DNA from: Calvatia gigantea
Taxonomy: Eukaryota; Basidiomycota; Agaricomycetes; Agaricales; Lycoperdaceae
Length of the DNA: 64,000 bases
Assembly: GCA_025093985.1 (NCBI GenBank)
Contig: JACAAK010000012.1
Span: 868,001 to 932,000, forward strand
Reading direction: 5' to 3'
Under the pieces are notes generated by a model. It saw only the letters and a program-made list of their open reading frames with translations. It searched no databases and was not told where the DNA came from. The translations under genes were made by a program, and so were the position numbers. The number at the start of each line of letters is the position of its first letter. Within the stretch, counting starts at the first letter, position 1. Shown here one piece after another: positions 10,979 through 23,762 of the stretch.

Positions 10979-11612
10979 TCAGAACTAGGTGTGACCGATT
11001 AGTGTTGTACTTGAAGGACATAATGGATCGGGCCATACCCTTAGGGCCTGGAAGAACCACTTGTTCTTGCCAGTAGTGTAACGATCCTCAAGGAGCTTCT
11101 TGATATTCTTCTTCGCGTCTTCTCGCTGCGAAGGCTCTTTGAAGGTGTCTGCTGACAGGGCGCCTTTGAGGCTCTCCAATTCAAGCGCATATCGCGTTGG
11201 GAACAAGTGCGAGTAATTAATGACCTGGGTCATGATAGTCGGGTTTCAGCACAGTACTCTCCACCGGTATACTTGCTCGTACTCACCTTGATAAAAGGCT
11301 TCACTTTGCTTCTCACCGCCACCTTCTTTTGACCCATGCGCCGTGTCACCTTGCGGGGATAACGCTCGACGCCAGCAACGATAGCGTGCGGGTATGGTCT
11401 GTCTTTTGTACCCTCATCCAACTGCTTGATGATAACGACCTTTTTGCCGGCCTGGCGACCTTGGAGGACGATTGCAACCTGGTCAATGTAAACATTCTGC
11501 CCCACCCATCAAAGCTTCTCCTATGCGCACCTTACCGGGCTTGTAAACTGATAAATGTTTGTGTGAGATAAACACTGAATTTCCCTCAACAATTCAACAT
11601 ACCTCTGACCAT
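10979..11612 (-). CDS. RPL27: 60S ribosomal protein eL27
   Basis: Cytosolic large-subunit ribosomal protein. Five exons: 11612-11603, 11547-11531, 11478-11287, 11224-11039 and 10984-10979, summing to 411 nt, i.e. 136 residues, the usual eL27 length. All four introns (52-62 bp) are GT-AG. The product starts MVRVYKPGK, then [69 protein letters not shown] and ends [11 protein letters not shown], the family's conserved C-terminus. The first exon is 10 nt (ATGGTCAGAG), the second 17 nt, and the last only TTC TGA. Without the 6-nt exon the protein would run past its conserved end into unrelated residues. Very high confidence in identity; the tiny last exon rests on phase, splice sites and the conserved final Phe. 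Confidence 0.
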
Positions 11613-12605
11613 CTTGACGTGCGGCAAGGGACTCTTGTTTTGTGCCTTGTGCAGGAAATAGTGAGTACGAGAATCGTTTATGTCGGAAATCTCCGAGGTG
11701 GCTTGCAGCTCTGATAATAAGGTTTACCGTAGGTCCGGCATTTCCCGTGACCGCTATCTCTGAACCACTCCCTCCAAGCCCCCCGCCGAAACTATTGTTG
11801 CAAGACAACTGCCTTGCAGGCACGAGACTTCTAAGTGCGCTGTAAAATGGAAGTCGAGGGTAGCGCCTGTGTTCTAGTTCGTGGGTATTGGGGCATTCTT
11901 TAGTTCTTAGCAACACCCAGCTGCGCTCCTAGATGCACAGGAGGCTCTACCAGTTGACAGACTTCTGGCTCAAAGCCTCCTGGGATAGGAGTGACACTAG
12001 AAAACGAGGTAAAGCAATCTCATATTTCTATTCGCGACTCGCACAGTAACGTCAAAAAAAACCCGTAAGGCGCCGTTACGAGAATTGTTGACATGTTCAA
12101 TCGGCATCTTACCCAATCAAGCATGTCGCAACAGTACAAATTGCATTTGAACCGCAAATATCCAAATGGGGTAACATTACTCTACCCTAAAAATAGCAAC
12201 CTCTAAGTGAAGATTGAAATGATCCTGTCCTTCCGCCATTTATGGCCTCGGCCGCAATGGCACATAACCCCAACATCATCAGCGCCCATAGCCCATGATT
12301 ATGTCAATTTTAGCATGAGCGAGCAAGAAAATTTCCTAGAATTGTCCAAGGACGTGTCCCAGTAGACAGACATCGCAATGTTACGCTATGATAGTAGTTA
12401 CAAGGGGACCCATGATGAAAGAGTGAACCATGGGTGGTGTAGGGGGGTGAACCAGTCAGGCACCAAGAAAGATACGCAGAGTAGGAGGAAAGAGAACACA
12501 AAATTGGGGGTATGAAAATATTAACCAATCGTCGGGGGGTGTTGTCAGTATCGTCTAGGCCGTTGCACATCAAAATGCAACTAGGGCCGTCTTACGAGGA
12601 TATGC
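11613..12605. other. Intergenic, eL27 promoter side and hydrophobin 3' flank
   Basis: About 1 kb with no family-like ORF. It should contain the eL27 promoter (near 11613-11900) and the hydrophobin 3' UTR (near 12606). Confidence 0.
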
Positions 12606-13186
12606 TTAAGCGTTGATGTTGACTGATGAAACTCGGTTAGTAAGATGAGTTAAAAGAGGAGTTGGCATTTACTCACTTGGCGAGCAACCAATGGCAATAA
12701 GCCCATTGAAGTTATTGTTTTCACAGCAGACCGGTTGAGCGTTACTGTGCAAGAATGAATCAACAAACTTCGTAGATATTAATGAAGGGACTTACCAGCT
12801 GTTGCCGCCAACACCGATGACGGACAAAGGACTGCAGTTAAGACCGACCGCAGTGCTGTGTGGGAGCACTATGCCAAGGAGGCTGATAATGAGACTAGCT
12901 GTCTTGTCGTTGGCATGAGTAACGGAGTTGCAGCATTGAACCTTCTCGACGTTGCATTGGCCACCGGGGTAGTTAGAGGGTTTCGGGGGCTTGGCGCCTA
13001 GAAAGAAATTAGATTGGCTCAACCACCAGTTTTAACAACGTATTTACCTTGAGTAGGAGAGCGGCGGATGGGAGGAAGAGGGGGCATGCCACGGGCGAGA
13101 CGATATGCATTGGTCTCAGCATGGGGAACTGCGCTAACGGTGGCGACAGCGACGGCAAGGAAAGAGAAGACGGTAGTGAACTTCAT
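12606..13186 (-). CDS. Class I hydrophobin
   Basis: Small secreted amphipathic protein that coats aerial hyphae, spores and fruit-body surfaces. Exons 13186-13048, 12997-12796, 12744-12677 and 12622-12606 join to 141 codons; introns are 50, 51 and 54 bp with GT-AG ends. A signal peptide is plain ([21 protein letters not shown]). The mature part has the hydrophobin pattern: C in GGQC, CC in VQCC, C in GLNC, C in GNSC, CC in PVCC, C in IGC, eight in all, with the long CC-to-C loop typical of class I. The end, [18 protein letters not shown], is a standard class I tail. One Cys (GNSC) is split by intron 2. An N-terminal basic/proline stretch ([15 protein letters not shown]) lies between signal peptide and first Cys. 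Confidence 0.
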
Positions 13187-13280
13187 AGTGGTATGAAAAA
13201 TTTTTGGGGGGCGACGAAAGGCAAAGTAATGAGTGGACGGAACGAAATCCTGAAGCAAACAGAAACCAGACGCACCGGGA

Positions 13281-13287
13281 TTTTATA
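13281..13287 (-). promoter_or_regulatory. TATA box of the hydrophobin gene
   Basis: TATAAAA on the minus strand, about 95 bp upstream of the hydrophobin ATG. Strongly expressed hydrophobin genes often have a TATA box at this distance; function is inferred from position. Confidence 0.
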
Positions 13288-14933
13288 CGGAGTCGAGGAT
13301 GGATTGAATGTCCAAAGAAACTTACGAGAAGCCGCCCAGCTTCTTTTCGAAGACGTAAATAGCACCATCCCAAATGGGTGCTGCGTTCATGCCGGCATTT
13401 GCTGGTCCATTTGTTGATGCTCCTCGATGTCACGATGTCATTGCTAGAACCCTCCAGGCGGGGTTAGAGACTGAGTATATGGCTGATAAACGTGCAACTC
13501 TTGCCTTGGTTGTGCACTTACTCCAAATAACCATGCTCTGCAACGATGGATTTTCAGTAGATCATGAATCAAATTTTTAAAGGCTTCTATCGTGGTTGTC
13601 GGGACTCCAATGACATCCCTTGATCTCGACAGGGCTGACCAATTGTCACACTCGAACTGAAACCTCGAGTTGATTGCGGGCTGCCATTCCCGCATGCCGT
13701 CGGCATCGGGGCTGCCTCTGGTCTTTACAGAACAGACTTCAAGACATGTAGACACTTTCTCTCTTATACTGCCAAACGTCCATTCCCCCATAATTCGGTC
13801 CCCAGCTCTTCCTACGAGCGGATGGAATATGGTATACAATCTAGTTCGGCTAAACTAGCGGGCCGTGAAGTCCAGAGCGCTCCTACAAATTATGAGACGA
13901 CATACATATTACGTCGGACCGCGCAAATTTTTTTATCTCGACATCATCTCAACTGTCCCTGCAACGTCAGCTGAATTGGTTACTTCAGTGATTCTGGTCC
14001 TCAAACTTGGGGTGCACTCTAGCAGGCTCTTGCTCTAGCCAAGGGTTCTGTCATGAGAGACTCGCGTATTTTCAAATCTGAATAAGAACTGAGCTCCGAC
14101 TACGCTCTAGTATCCCTCCAAGATTCGGAGTGATCCACTCGGAATCGAGCATTCCGGTTCAAGGTTCTTTCGAAAACACACTCCGCCACGTGGTTTTGTG
14201 AAGTTCCAACATGCAACCCAAAGGGTTGCCAACTTGCTACATTGACGGATCTTTCTATAAGCTTGGTCGTTTGGTGCGGGTCTCAAAACGAACGCTTATG
14301 CCAACCGCGGGGAAGGAGAAAGGGCCTGTTGGGCGGCGTGAGGAAAAACCGCAGCCGAAGGAGAGGAACCGGCGCCATCCCGAGGGCATGGCATGTTCTT
14401 GCAGAGGGTCTAGTTGGATGCAAAGAAATCCCTGATGTCGTTTGAGATAAGTTCTAGTCTAACAGGGACAGCCGCCCTGAAACTAGACAGGTTGAGGAGA
14501 AAGAGCGGAGCAAAAAAACAGTGCGACGAGCAGCCTCAAACCAGGAAACTACTTGTATCGAGAACTAAGTCGTTCCATCGAGACGGGCGGCTTTAGTATC
14601 TGTTAAAGATGAGCTGAAAGCAACAAGTGGATTAGCATTTTCTTTATCCATGGATGCTGTCTGGATATTGTGCAATCTAGTATTTGGTTGGTGAGAGAAG
14701 ACTGAGAGAAGTTAAACCTAGTCAAGGCTAGAAGCAACAGTTGGGTGACAACCAGCGAAAATGAGAAGCAACAAGATATCGGCGATCATCTTTTTCACGT
14801 GTAATAACATGTGACCGAATTAGTCATCATGAAATTGCAGATTCCCAACGCAAGATGCTTTTCGCATCGCCGACCTAACTTACGTTCATCTCATCCCCTA
14901 CATCCGCTCTGGCCAGTATTCTCGTATTCAAAA
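13288..14933. other. No recognised gene
   Basis: About 1.6 kb between the divergent hydrophobin (-) and RPB9 (+) genes. ORFs of up to 131 codons occur (13444-13839 on minus) but show no motif, signal peptide or codon pattern I recognise. The last few hundred bases are presumably the RPB9 promoter. Confidence 0.
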
Positions 14934-15541
14934 ATGGTAACAAAAGCCGTCTGTACTTTCGCGTTTCCTTTCCTGACCACAACAACCGCCAGGCCTCGCT
15001 GCACTTTTGCTCAGAATGCAACAACCTACTTTATCCCAAAGCCGACCAGCAACGTAGAATCATGGTCTACGCGTGTCGTATCTGCACCTATGACGAGATT
15101 GGGGAGAATAAACTCGTTTACCGGAACGATCTTTTGACAGTCACTAAGTACTTGTTCCGTGCTGTATCTGTTGAGGAAGCAGCAATTGAACAATTCGCAG
15201 AGAACAGGTTGGCGTAACAACAGATCTCGGTGCAGACCCTACCCTTGTGCGTACCATTTCCTTTCGACAGTACTACCAGACGCGCTGAACCCTCCGAGTA
15301 AAGGCCCATTCTAACATTTCCTGTCCCCGTTGTGGAAACGATGAGTGCGTTAATGTGTTATTTATATTTTCCTATTTTGACGCTGGCCCTTCTCCCTCAT
15401 CCCAGTGCTGTCTTCTACCAGGATCAATCGAAAAGAAAGGAAACAAGGATGATCCTGTTTTTCGTTTGCACAAAATGCGACTACGCCTTCTCCGACCCAT
15501 CCCTCGATAATCGACCAGAAACAGAAGAAACACAGCAATAA
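14934..15541 (+). CDS. RPB9: RNA polymerase II subunit Rpb9
   Basis: Small zinc-binding core subunit of Pol II, with roles in start-site choice, fidelity and elongation. Exons 14934-14936, 14993-15147, 15201-15246, 15304-15344 and 15406-15541 sum to 381 nt, 126 residues, against 122-125 in yeast and human. The first exon is just ATG. The first zinc ribbon is FCSECNNLLYP...YACRICTYDE; the linker is TVTKEQVGVTTDLGADPTL; the second ribbon is CPRCGNDD...FVCTKCDYAFSD, and VFYQDQSKRKETRM is the family's conserved loop. All introns are GT-AG, 53-61 bp. The acidic tail (PETEETQQ) is not conserved. Start choice follows the phase: ATG joined to GCC TCG CTG CAC TTT TGC gives MASLHFCSEC. Confidence 0.
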
Positions 15542-18500
15542 CACTTACGCCCTCGCTTGTGGGTAGGTAATTACAGTTCTCTAACTGTTATTTGGGCGAC
15601 TTCTCGCCATGTACAATAGACTCAGTCGTACTCTATTCGGACGTTAGGTCACGGAAGTTCTCGAACGCTTCGGTTTTTATTCCGCCGTCCGGAACAAACG
15701 ACGATGCCACCTAGTACCTCTACACATGGACGTTGTCCCCTCGGTTACGCGCCTAAACAATGAATGGGGATTCAGAGCAAGTACATATCAATAGTTGTAC
15801 TGGGTAAAAGCGGACATTTTGTCTTGTATCGTTGTTTTACCTCGATACTTATGAACGGTATTAATGATAAGACTACTGGAAGAATAGGACCAGTCAACCG
15901 TCACCTCGAAATAATCTCAGCCGACTTCGTCTGATACCAGGGCCTGGAGCCCTCACAGTTGCCGGCGAGTATGTCGAATGTGAAGGTTCTGTAACACGGA
16001 AGGTTGAGGGACGCACGCAACTTCTATGGCAGTCAGTGGGCGCTCCATTGGATTGATAATGAAACGATCTGGGGCTTGTGCTGTTCAACAACCCAGTCAC
16101 GACAGATTCTTCCAATACGTTCAACGAAATAGTCGCCCCCAAAAACCAACAAGCGATATTAAGAATATACAATATCACAAAAATATCCTCTTGCAGGTTG
16201 TTGCCCCTCTCAGGCCCATCGTACTCAATATATCTGCCCCCCTGGAACCAGCGTTATTAATAAATGAAATTCTTCAAATCTACACGCAAAGATTGTGCAC
16301 ACAACCTTCTAGGCTCCACATTTAGTGGCATTGCCCATACGCACGGTACTTCATGAGCTCTCAGACCCACTTCACCCCGACCCCATCGACCCGAAGTTAC
16401 GGAAAGGCACCCTCCACAGTTTTTTCAACCACCTGCCCCCAACATAGCTTTGTCCCGGGTTAAAGCGAGCAAAAATGGTCACCGAACGCGAGAGGCCACT
16501 TGGCTGGATGACCCCTCCCCCTGGGCTCCTGTACCCCACCAGTTTGTTCTTGGGAATAGCCAGCAAAACATTAACCACCCTAAGTAAAGCTCCAAACAAA
16601 TACGATTTAATCCTGTTAACCGACCACTGAAATGCTGACAGCTGGATGACCTTATCCTGAACGCTCTCCCACAAAAGCCTGTGTTGCCACGATATTCCGA
16701 TATAGAAACCGCGAGTCCCTCTTCAGGAAGCAGGCCCTCATCTTCAGGGTGGTGCTAGGACGGGGCCGCTCCGAGCGGGCAGCAATACGAGTCGGTCATT
16801 ACCACAGTCTGCCACCATCTTCTATCTCTTCGGGAATTCCTTGTCATCGGTCCGAGGAGCTTCTTTCTCGTAAGGTTGTTCCAGCTGGTGTGGGAGCTTC
16901 CAATCTCTTCTAATCCACCGGATTAATATTGGGATCTATAAATAGCCGTGTGTTGGAAACCCCAAGGGGAAATGACTGAACATATGCCAGAGCTTACGAT
17001 AAATATGTTGGGTAAAACCCTTGAGGATCTGCCCCTTGGCGACAGAGTGGCGCGGGATAGTAACCAGATGATACTGCACATCGCACATGCGTCAATAGGA
17101 AAGGAATAAAACAGCGGACATAAAGTGACCCATCCCGGCGAATAGGATTGGGCTGCTTAGGGAGAGAAGATAACCGTCAGGCGGATAACGAGACTGCATA
17201 TCCAAATTCTTCGCTCATGAAGAAAGCGCCTGAAATTGGCGTCGCCAAAGGTTAATGGGACGAGAAAGGCAAAAATATTGCCGGGTGCCTATCCTGCTTA
17301 CCTATCAAGGTGCGATGAATCCCAGAGTAGTGTGGGCGTGTGTACCTTATGATTGAGATGTTCGTTTAAAGTTCAACACTTTCAATTGCCGGGTGATGTG
17401 AAAGCGATCCCCGTTCGGGCGCCGATCCGCTCAACCAAGTTAGCTGTTTAAGCTAATACTGGCGACGAAGAGGTTAGGGATTTTTATCTACGGTATCGAT
17501 GGTGAGCGAGAAATTGGTCTTGAAAACGATAACCCACGATCCAAGGTACAATATCGAAATCAGTGTTCGTTTGAGAGCGGATTATCTTCTCACGGTGGTT
17601 AACTGCGATAACGCATGGAATGGGCGAGCCAGCCCCAAAAATCGATCTCCCAAAATCGATCCACACGGTGAAAGGACGTATTTCCATCGATATGTTGCAA
17701 ATTTCCGTATATAAACAAAACATGCTAAAAATTCGATAGCATACCTGGGGTTATCTCCGCTAAGGTTTAGCGATGGCTTATTCCTGACTACGCGATTCGC
17801 GAGACCACCGTGTGGCTGTATGCTGGGCGGTGGAGAAAGCTCATCGCCGGTCCGCTGGTAATTGTGTTGGTTTGGGTCATCTGTTTGTCGCACGTCCCAA
17901 GGACAGCTGGTATAGAACAAATGGTTGCGGAGAATGGGTGTACAGTGGGGTCTGTGGTATACCTACCACGAACTTGGATGCCCTTCCATCGAGAAGGGTG
18001 TGACGAGCCTGAAACCATTCCTGCAGCAACAATTCCCACTGTTAAAGTCCTGTAGCATTCGGAGTAACGGGACACAGTTCCTAAACATGAACAACAATCT
18101 AGAAGCGATGATCATCAGCAGAGAAGAAGCTGACACGGAAGGAACTTACACCATGGTCGAAGCGACCCCGATTGACTCATGCCCTGCGATAAGGAACCTG
18201 AACGTGTAGTAACTGCGTTGATTATGATTAGGGGCTGGGCGAAAAACCTGGTACCACTGGTTTTCTTTGCTCGTTGCCGTCGAGAGTAACACGAAGACTG
18301 GTGGTCGTCCATCGTTGCCTGAGGTCGCATTCCAGGAAAATGCATAGAGCATGGAGGGGGTTTCCTCCATAGTCACTCAAAGCCAGGAGCAAATAGCACA
18401 GTTGACCAGTTTCCGTGTCAGGGTGCCAATCGAGAACAGGGGATTTAAATGGACACCACTGACCAATGCAGCTATTAGGCCATGAACCAACCTAAGCCAG

Positions 18501-19856
18501 GGACAAGGAATCAGAACCTGCGTACCATATTTGGGCGGGGGAGGTATTTTTCAAGCAATATTGAACATAAGAAGACTATGTATGCCTGGAGTGGGCGATC
18601 CTTGCGCGGAGAATATAGGGTCCGCCGCCAGGATGAGATCGAATTCGATCTCAACTTGCCTTCGAAATGGGGATGATTTACCCATGCATGTAACAAAAAT
18701 AGCCAGTATCTGGACCCGAACCAGAAGACACCCACAAAGGTCGGGAATTGCACCAGGAGGTTATGAGCTAGGCTATGGATACATCAGTAAGGGCGCTCTG
18801 AAACAAAAAGGACTCAAATACCAGTCAACGTCAGCCTTGCACGTCCTGTATTTCATCTTGACGGTGACCAATTGCGCTATTTGCTGGCAAAGGTTTTTCC
18901 GCATCATATTCAGCGCTGATGACATCATTCATGGGTGACCGCATTCTACTGAGACGGCCAGAGTGAACTACGGGGGGAGGTCTCCTTGGAGCCGGGAAAG
19001 GAAGGGATGAGGGTATGTTGGTATACACTTCGTAATAAGTACAGAGACATAAATTCTTCACGACGACTTGACGAGGAAGGAACGAGATATTCTTGAAGTC
19101 AATTCTGCCAGGGACTGGCCCTGAGACCGGGATGATGGGAATCAGTCAGGGTGCGGATTGCCCTTGTCCCTCACACACCTCACGCACCTCACGCACCTCA
19201 CGCATCTCACGCACCTCATTGGAGACAAGGGATGTCCGAAAATATAGGTCCCGAACTATGCGAAGTTCAACACTCGGTGCTCAGGACTCATGCTCCACAG
19301 GGGGCCCATAATTGGTATGGACTTCGGCAGTCATCCACGGCTAAGTACCCTAGGCGCTAACATCAGTCAGTGAGTCTCGCCGTCTGGAAAATTGTCATGG
19401 CGAGCTTTTTTTAGTACGCGCGAGTTCGGTTCGGCTTCCGCAAATAGTGCAACTCGGGCGAAGTTAGATCTGGCCCACATCTCCCCGATTACAATGTTTT
19501 ACAAAACACCGGAAAATCCAGAGACTCTCGGTCATCGTGCAGTCCGGTCAAAAAAAACGCACAGCTTGAGAATTAGTCATCCGATGACAACCCACGCTGC
19601 CGCGGGATGCCGGCGGTCTGACTTCTTTCCGGGAGCTCGCCTGAGTTCAATGAATCACTTACATAGTTCACCGCGGGTCGGCTTCTACCTCTTCCAAATA
19701 GCTGACAACCCGAGAACCACTCTTAAGGCTTAGGCTTATGACCATCTCATGCCCCGTTCTCCTATTATTCTGTTCTACCTGTTGTTTGCAACTCGCCTCC
19801 CCCTCTAAAACTGTCGCCTCTACTGCTTGCAGTCCCCAGCCACATTCTGGATAGCG
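15542..19856. other. 4.3-kb gene-poor stretch
   Basis: No gene, transposon domain or RNA gene could be recognised. ORFs up to 135 codons are present on both strands without family resemblance, and stop codons break any longer reading. A 9-bp tandem repeat lies at 19170-19214. It may hold decayed coding or transposon sequence too old to read by eye, and the promoter of the transporter gene at its right end. Confidence 0.
19170..19214. repeat. 9-bp tandem repeat, five units
   Basis: Five units of CTCACGCAC with single-base variants (first CTCACACAC, fourth CTCACGCAT), followed by a partial CTCAT. No coding context was seen. Confidence 0.
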
Positions 19857-21775
19857 ATGTCGACCGGCTCCAGAAACGCAAGCTCTGATGGAGAACTAAA
19901 AACCTCGACCGCCAACGAGTCAGCTTTAGAGAAAGGCTCTGAGAAAGGCACCAGGGAAGACTCGGCGGCAGTCGCCCAACCCCCTCCCCCAGCTGGTCCT
20001 ACGTGGCCTGAGGGTGGATGGCGGGCCTGGTCTGTTGTTGCAGGCGTGTTAGTATTCCACTTTCTGGCCTGTTTTTACTCCTCCGACTGATGTGTTATAG
20101 GTGGATTGTGCAATTCTCTACGTTCGGGTCAGTGCAATGACCTTTCTTAGCGGACCCTCGGCTAATTCAAAGCAGTTACACAAATTCCTTTGGCATCTAT
20201 AATGGTAACGAAAACGGTATTTTGGATGGCCATGGTTTCTTATGTCTTGTCTAGACTTTTACGCTCGCGAATACCTTACCCATTATGAGTCCTCTCAAAT
20301 TAGGTACATTCATATTTCCGGAACCCCCCTCGGAGCTGACCTGTGTCGTCCAGTTGGATAGGCAGTGTACAGTTGCTCCTTCTCTTATCTTGCGGACTCT
20401 TTTCTGGAAGGGCTTTTGACACGGGATACTTGTAAGCGGCCATACCTCTCAGTCTACATCAGCATCCCTCACAACGACGAACAGCTACCCAATTATGATA
20501 TCCGGGTCCACCTTGTTAGTTTTCTGTCTCTTCATGTTGTCAATCACCCATCCCGAACATTATTACCAAGTGAGTTCTGTCCGAGGGACAGTTGGTTGTT
20601 GCTGATTTCTCCCAGGTCTTCTTGGCCCATGGATTAGGAGTTGGACTTTCTGCAGGGTTGACGTTCGTTCCGGGATTGGGCGTCATTGCTCACTGGTTCA
20701 ATAAGCGCCGTGCTCTCGCAGTTGGGATCGCTAGCTCTGTAAGCTATTTCCCGTCCCTCATTTCGGGTTCATTAAACGGACGACTCATCCAGGGCTCCGC
20801 TGTTGGGGGTTTCCTTCACCCCATCATGCTCAACGCATGGTTCCATGGCCCCATCGGGTTTCACAATGGCGTGCGCATCAGTGCTGCGCTCAACGCCGCA
20901 CTTCTTATCATCGCCTTGCTTCTCATGAGAACACGGTTCCCGGCAAACCCTGCGCCGCGCAACATTTTCGTGACCGGGAAGAAATTCATGAGCGAGCCTC
21001 CCTATTTCATCATGGTGTGCGGGTATGTAGCCTCTAGGATTCAAGTATTTTCATGAGGCTGATTTCTCGAAAGGGCGTTCCTGGTCCTGATGGGCTTGTA
21101 TTACCCCTTCTTCTTCATCCAAATCAATGCAATCAACAACGGACTCAGTTCCAAACTAGCGTTCTACACGGTCAGTTATTAAATACAGCAGTTTTTCGCT
21201 ATCATCTGACTTTTAACGAAGGTTGCGATCATGAACGGAGCTAGCGTTGTCGGACGAGTAGTACCCAATGCCCTTGCGCGGAGTTGTGGAAACTTCAACG
21301 TCGTTATAACCTGCACCACCATAAGCGGTATCTTGGTTTTTGTTACTCTCGCGGTCCACGATGTTGGCGGCACTGTGATCTTTACCATCCTCTTTGGTTT
21401 CTTCTCTGGAGCTTGTAAGCTAACAGCCAAGTTGATTGGGAAGTTCTTTCTGACTTTCACCCGGATAGATATCGGAATGTTAGCACCCATGATCGGTTCT
21501 CTGGCCAAAAGTGATAAGGAGTTCGGAGCTCGTTTAGGCATTACCTTCACATTTGCTGGTATGTAACACTTTCCTGGCTTATTCGCACTCAGACTCATAT
21601 TCCCTCAGGCTTAGGTGGCCTTATCGGCACTCCGATCTGCGGGGCGCTCCTTACTACGCACTTCATATGGTTTAGACCCATCCTCTTCTCTGGTTTGGCT
21701 GTCCTCATTGGAACATGTTGTTTCATTACCACCCGTTTCCTTTTGGTTAAGCAGAGGGGAACCCAAAGGGTTTGA
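19857..21775 (+). CDS. MFS transporter, monocarboxylate transporter-like (Mch family)
   Basis: Twelve exons (19857-20047, 20101-20127, 20176-20204, 20255-20303, 20354-20432, 20485-20569, 20616-20738, 20793-21022, 21074-21170, 21222-21414, 21479-21558, 21609-21775) give 449 residues with every phase kept and GT-AG introns of 46-64 bp. The start is the ATG in TAGCGATGTCG; an in-frame ATG at 19827 is possible. A charged N-terminus leads to PEGGWRAWSVVAGVWIVQFSTFGYTNSFGIYN, then DFYAREYL, SSQISWIGSVQLLLL, AFDTGYFYPIMISGS, VFLAHGLGVGLSAGLTFVP, HWFNKRRALAVGIASSGSAVGGFLHPIMLN, and GAYIGMLAPMIGSLAK, the order typical of fungal MFS proteins related to monocarboxylate permeases and the riboflavin carrier Mch5. 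Expected membrane protein with 12 helices. The substrate cannot be told from sequence. Confidence 0.
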
Positions 21776-23762
21776 TTTTCCATCTATTACCCGCATGCAT
21801 TCGGAGATCGGACGTTGGATGATGTGTAGACTATTATTTTACGAGACAATGTGTTCTCATTCCCGAATGATATTAATCTGACCACGCGTATGATCTGGTA
21901 TTCGTTCTCAGTCACATTCCCAAAGGGACCGTAGCTCCATTTAAATCCGCGGACCGATGACCAAGCGATGGAACAATCACCGCCCCTGCCAATATCACCA
22001 CTGTTTTGCTGTTGAGGACAGGGCTGCGCTGATATAAATTTAGACTAATTCTGTCTTCCTTGCCATTTGGCGATCAACCATCCTCAATGTTCAAACTTCC
22101 CAAACGTTGGAGTGATAGCATCATATCCTATTTTCGTCAACCCAGTTGTTGTGAAGAAGCGGAGAAGGGTTTCTCCTCCATCTGATCAGATCCGATCCCT
22201 GCGAGATCCTACAACCCTGAACATATGGCTATATCCGACAATGGAAGTGACGAGCAATCCCAGGCAAACCCTTACAGGGATCCAAACTGCGAGGTGCCCA
22301 AATGATGTCAGCCCCCAACCAGGAACTGAAAGCCCTAAAACCCACCGGAGATTGTCAAGTTTAATGACGATCCAATCAGCTACGCATCGTTGAGGGTAAG
22401 TGAAAAGGTTAATACCGGAACTGTCCCTTACGTTTTAAATTCTCGGGCGGGATTGGAATTTGCATCGTGTTGCATACCTGATGCCCACCCACTGCCGATC
22501 GCCTGTCATTTGTCGAGAATTGGTCACCAGGTACTATTGCACTTGTTCTGAGTGATTCACGAACCCTATGATACCTGGACCCGGGACAGGGGTCAGCTTC
22601 ACAGATATTCTGAACAGAACTCATGAGGACCTGTTCGCTTCGAAATACCCACCTTGTGGTTAAATGTATCAGGTGAAAATCTCTTTGTGCGTTGAACGAA
22701 TAATGCGATATTGACGACCATGCGAAAGTTTCTTATCCGTGGTTGCGCGAGTGTCAAGGTCGACAGGATGTCGGAATTTTGCGTTGTTCTTCCGCAGAGC
22801 AGGTGCCACGCAAATGCAAAAAAAAATTCCAACCGCTCTTTGAAAAAAGCGGAAGAAGCACCACTATGCTCAAAGGGGAACAGGCGACCAGGGAGGAGTA
22901 AACACTGACTCCTTTTAATACTAGCAGAGCGGCGGCTGACGTTCCTCAGAAGTTTGAAGGAGGTCAAGCGCGATAGTGAATAATTCATTCAACCGCACTA
23001 TTATCAATGTTTCTGGCACGACTCTCGGTGATAGTGCATCCCCGAACCTCGACACCCGTGGAACGTGAGACTCGCCAAAAATCACAAATATCAAGCGTGG
23101 CAATCTGGCAACCACCTTTCTTTCTACTACGCTCATTCGGGTCATCCTTCCCGGGATAGATCCACAACAGATCGACCCCAACCTTGCGAGAGAAAACATG
23201 GGATTGCGATCCTTCTTTCGTTCCTTTGTCGATGTGCAAGGCAAGGCCTACAAAAATAACGGTGACACCAGATATGAAACGGTGCTCCTTAAACGAAGCC
23301 TGAGAATTGAGTTTAGAGTCGCCAGAGAATGAGCTAGATATCTCAACCTTTTTCTGGAATAAACACAGCCCATTTATGAATAGGCTGCCAGTTGGCCTTG
23401 GATTTATAATTTCTCCATTCAGATGGATGGCTTTTTTGGGACTGCCCGAGTACATAGTGCTTTAAAAGGTAGCGTGAGAAACTCGTGGTGAAGTTAGTAA
23501 GGGCCCGTTCGGGTCCCCAGTCTAGGGCAGACTTGCCTGCGAAATTTGAGGCGTACGCCTGATCCGGGAGCCTGAGCTTCAGAGGGTCGAAGCGGAGCCG
23601 AGGGTACCGTTCGGGTGACTCCAGCCCCAGTCAAGCCACGCCTAGTCCTGTTATTGGGCGCGACTATAGATGCTCGCGCCCATGTACTCGTCCTCCTGCC
23701 CCCCGTCCATTTCCTTTTTGTTAGTCTACACAACAACGCCCTACCCTTTTCATTATGCCTCC
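21776..23762. other. No recognised gene
   Basis: About 2 kb. The longest ORF is on minus, 22985-23455 (156 codons, from MYSGSPKKAIHLNGEI); it has no domain I recognise, and an adjoining minus ORF at 22599-22988 is equally anonymous. I cannot say whether either is a gene. Confidence 0.

Noticed and set aside
13444..13839. 131-codon minus-strand ORF as a gene
   Set aside because: No family resemblance and no adjoining exons; chance ORF cannot be excluded.
19170..19214. Tandem repeat as a possible CRISPR-like array
   Set aside because: Units are 9 bp with no spacers and the DNA is eukaryotic.
22985..23455. 156-codon minus-strand ORF as a gene
   Set aside because: No recognisable domain, intron pattern or neighbour support; left as unknown.
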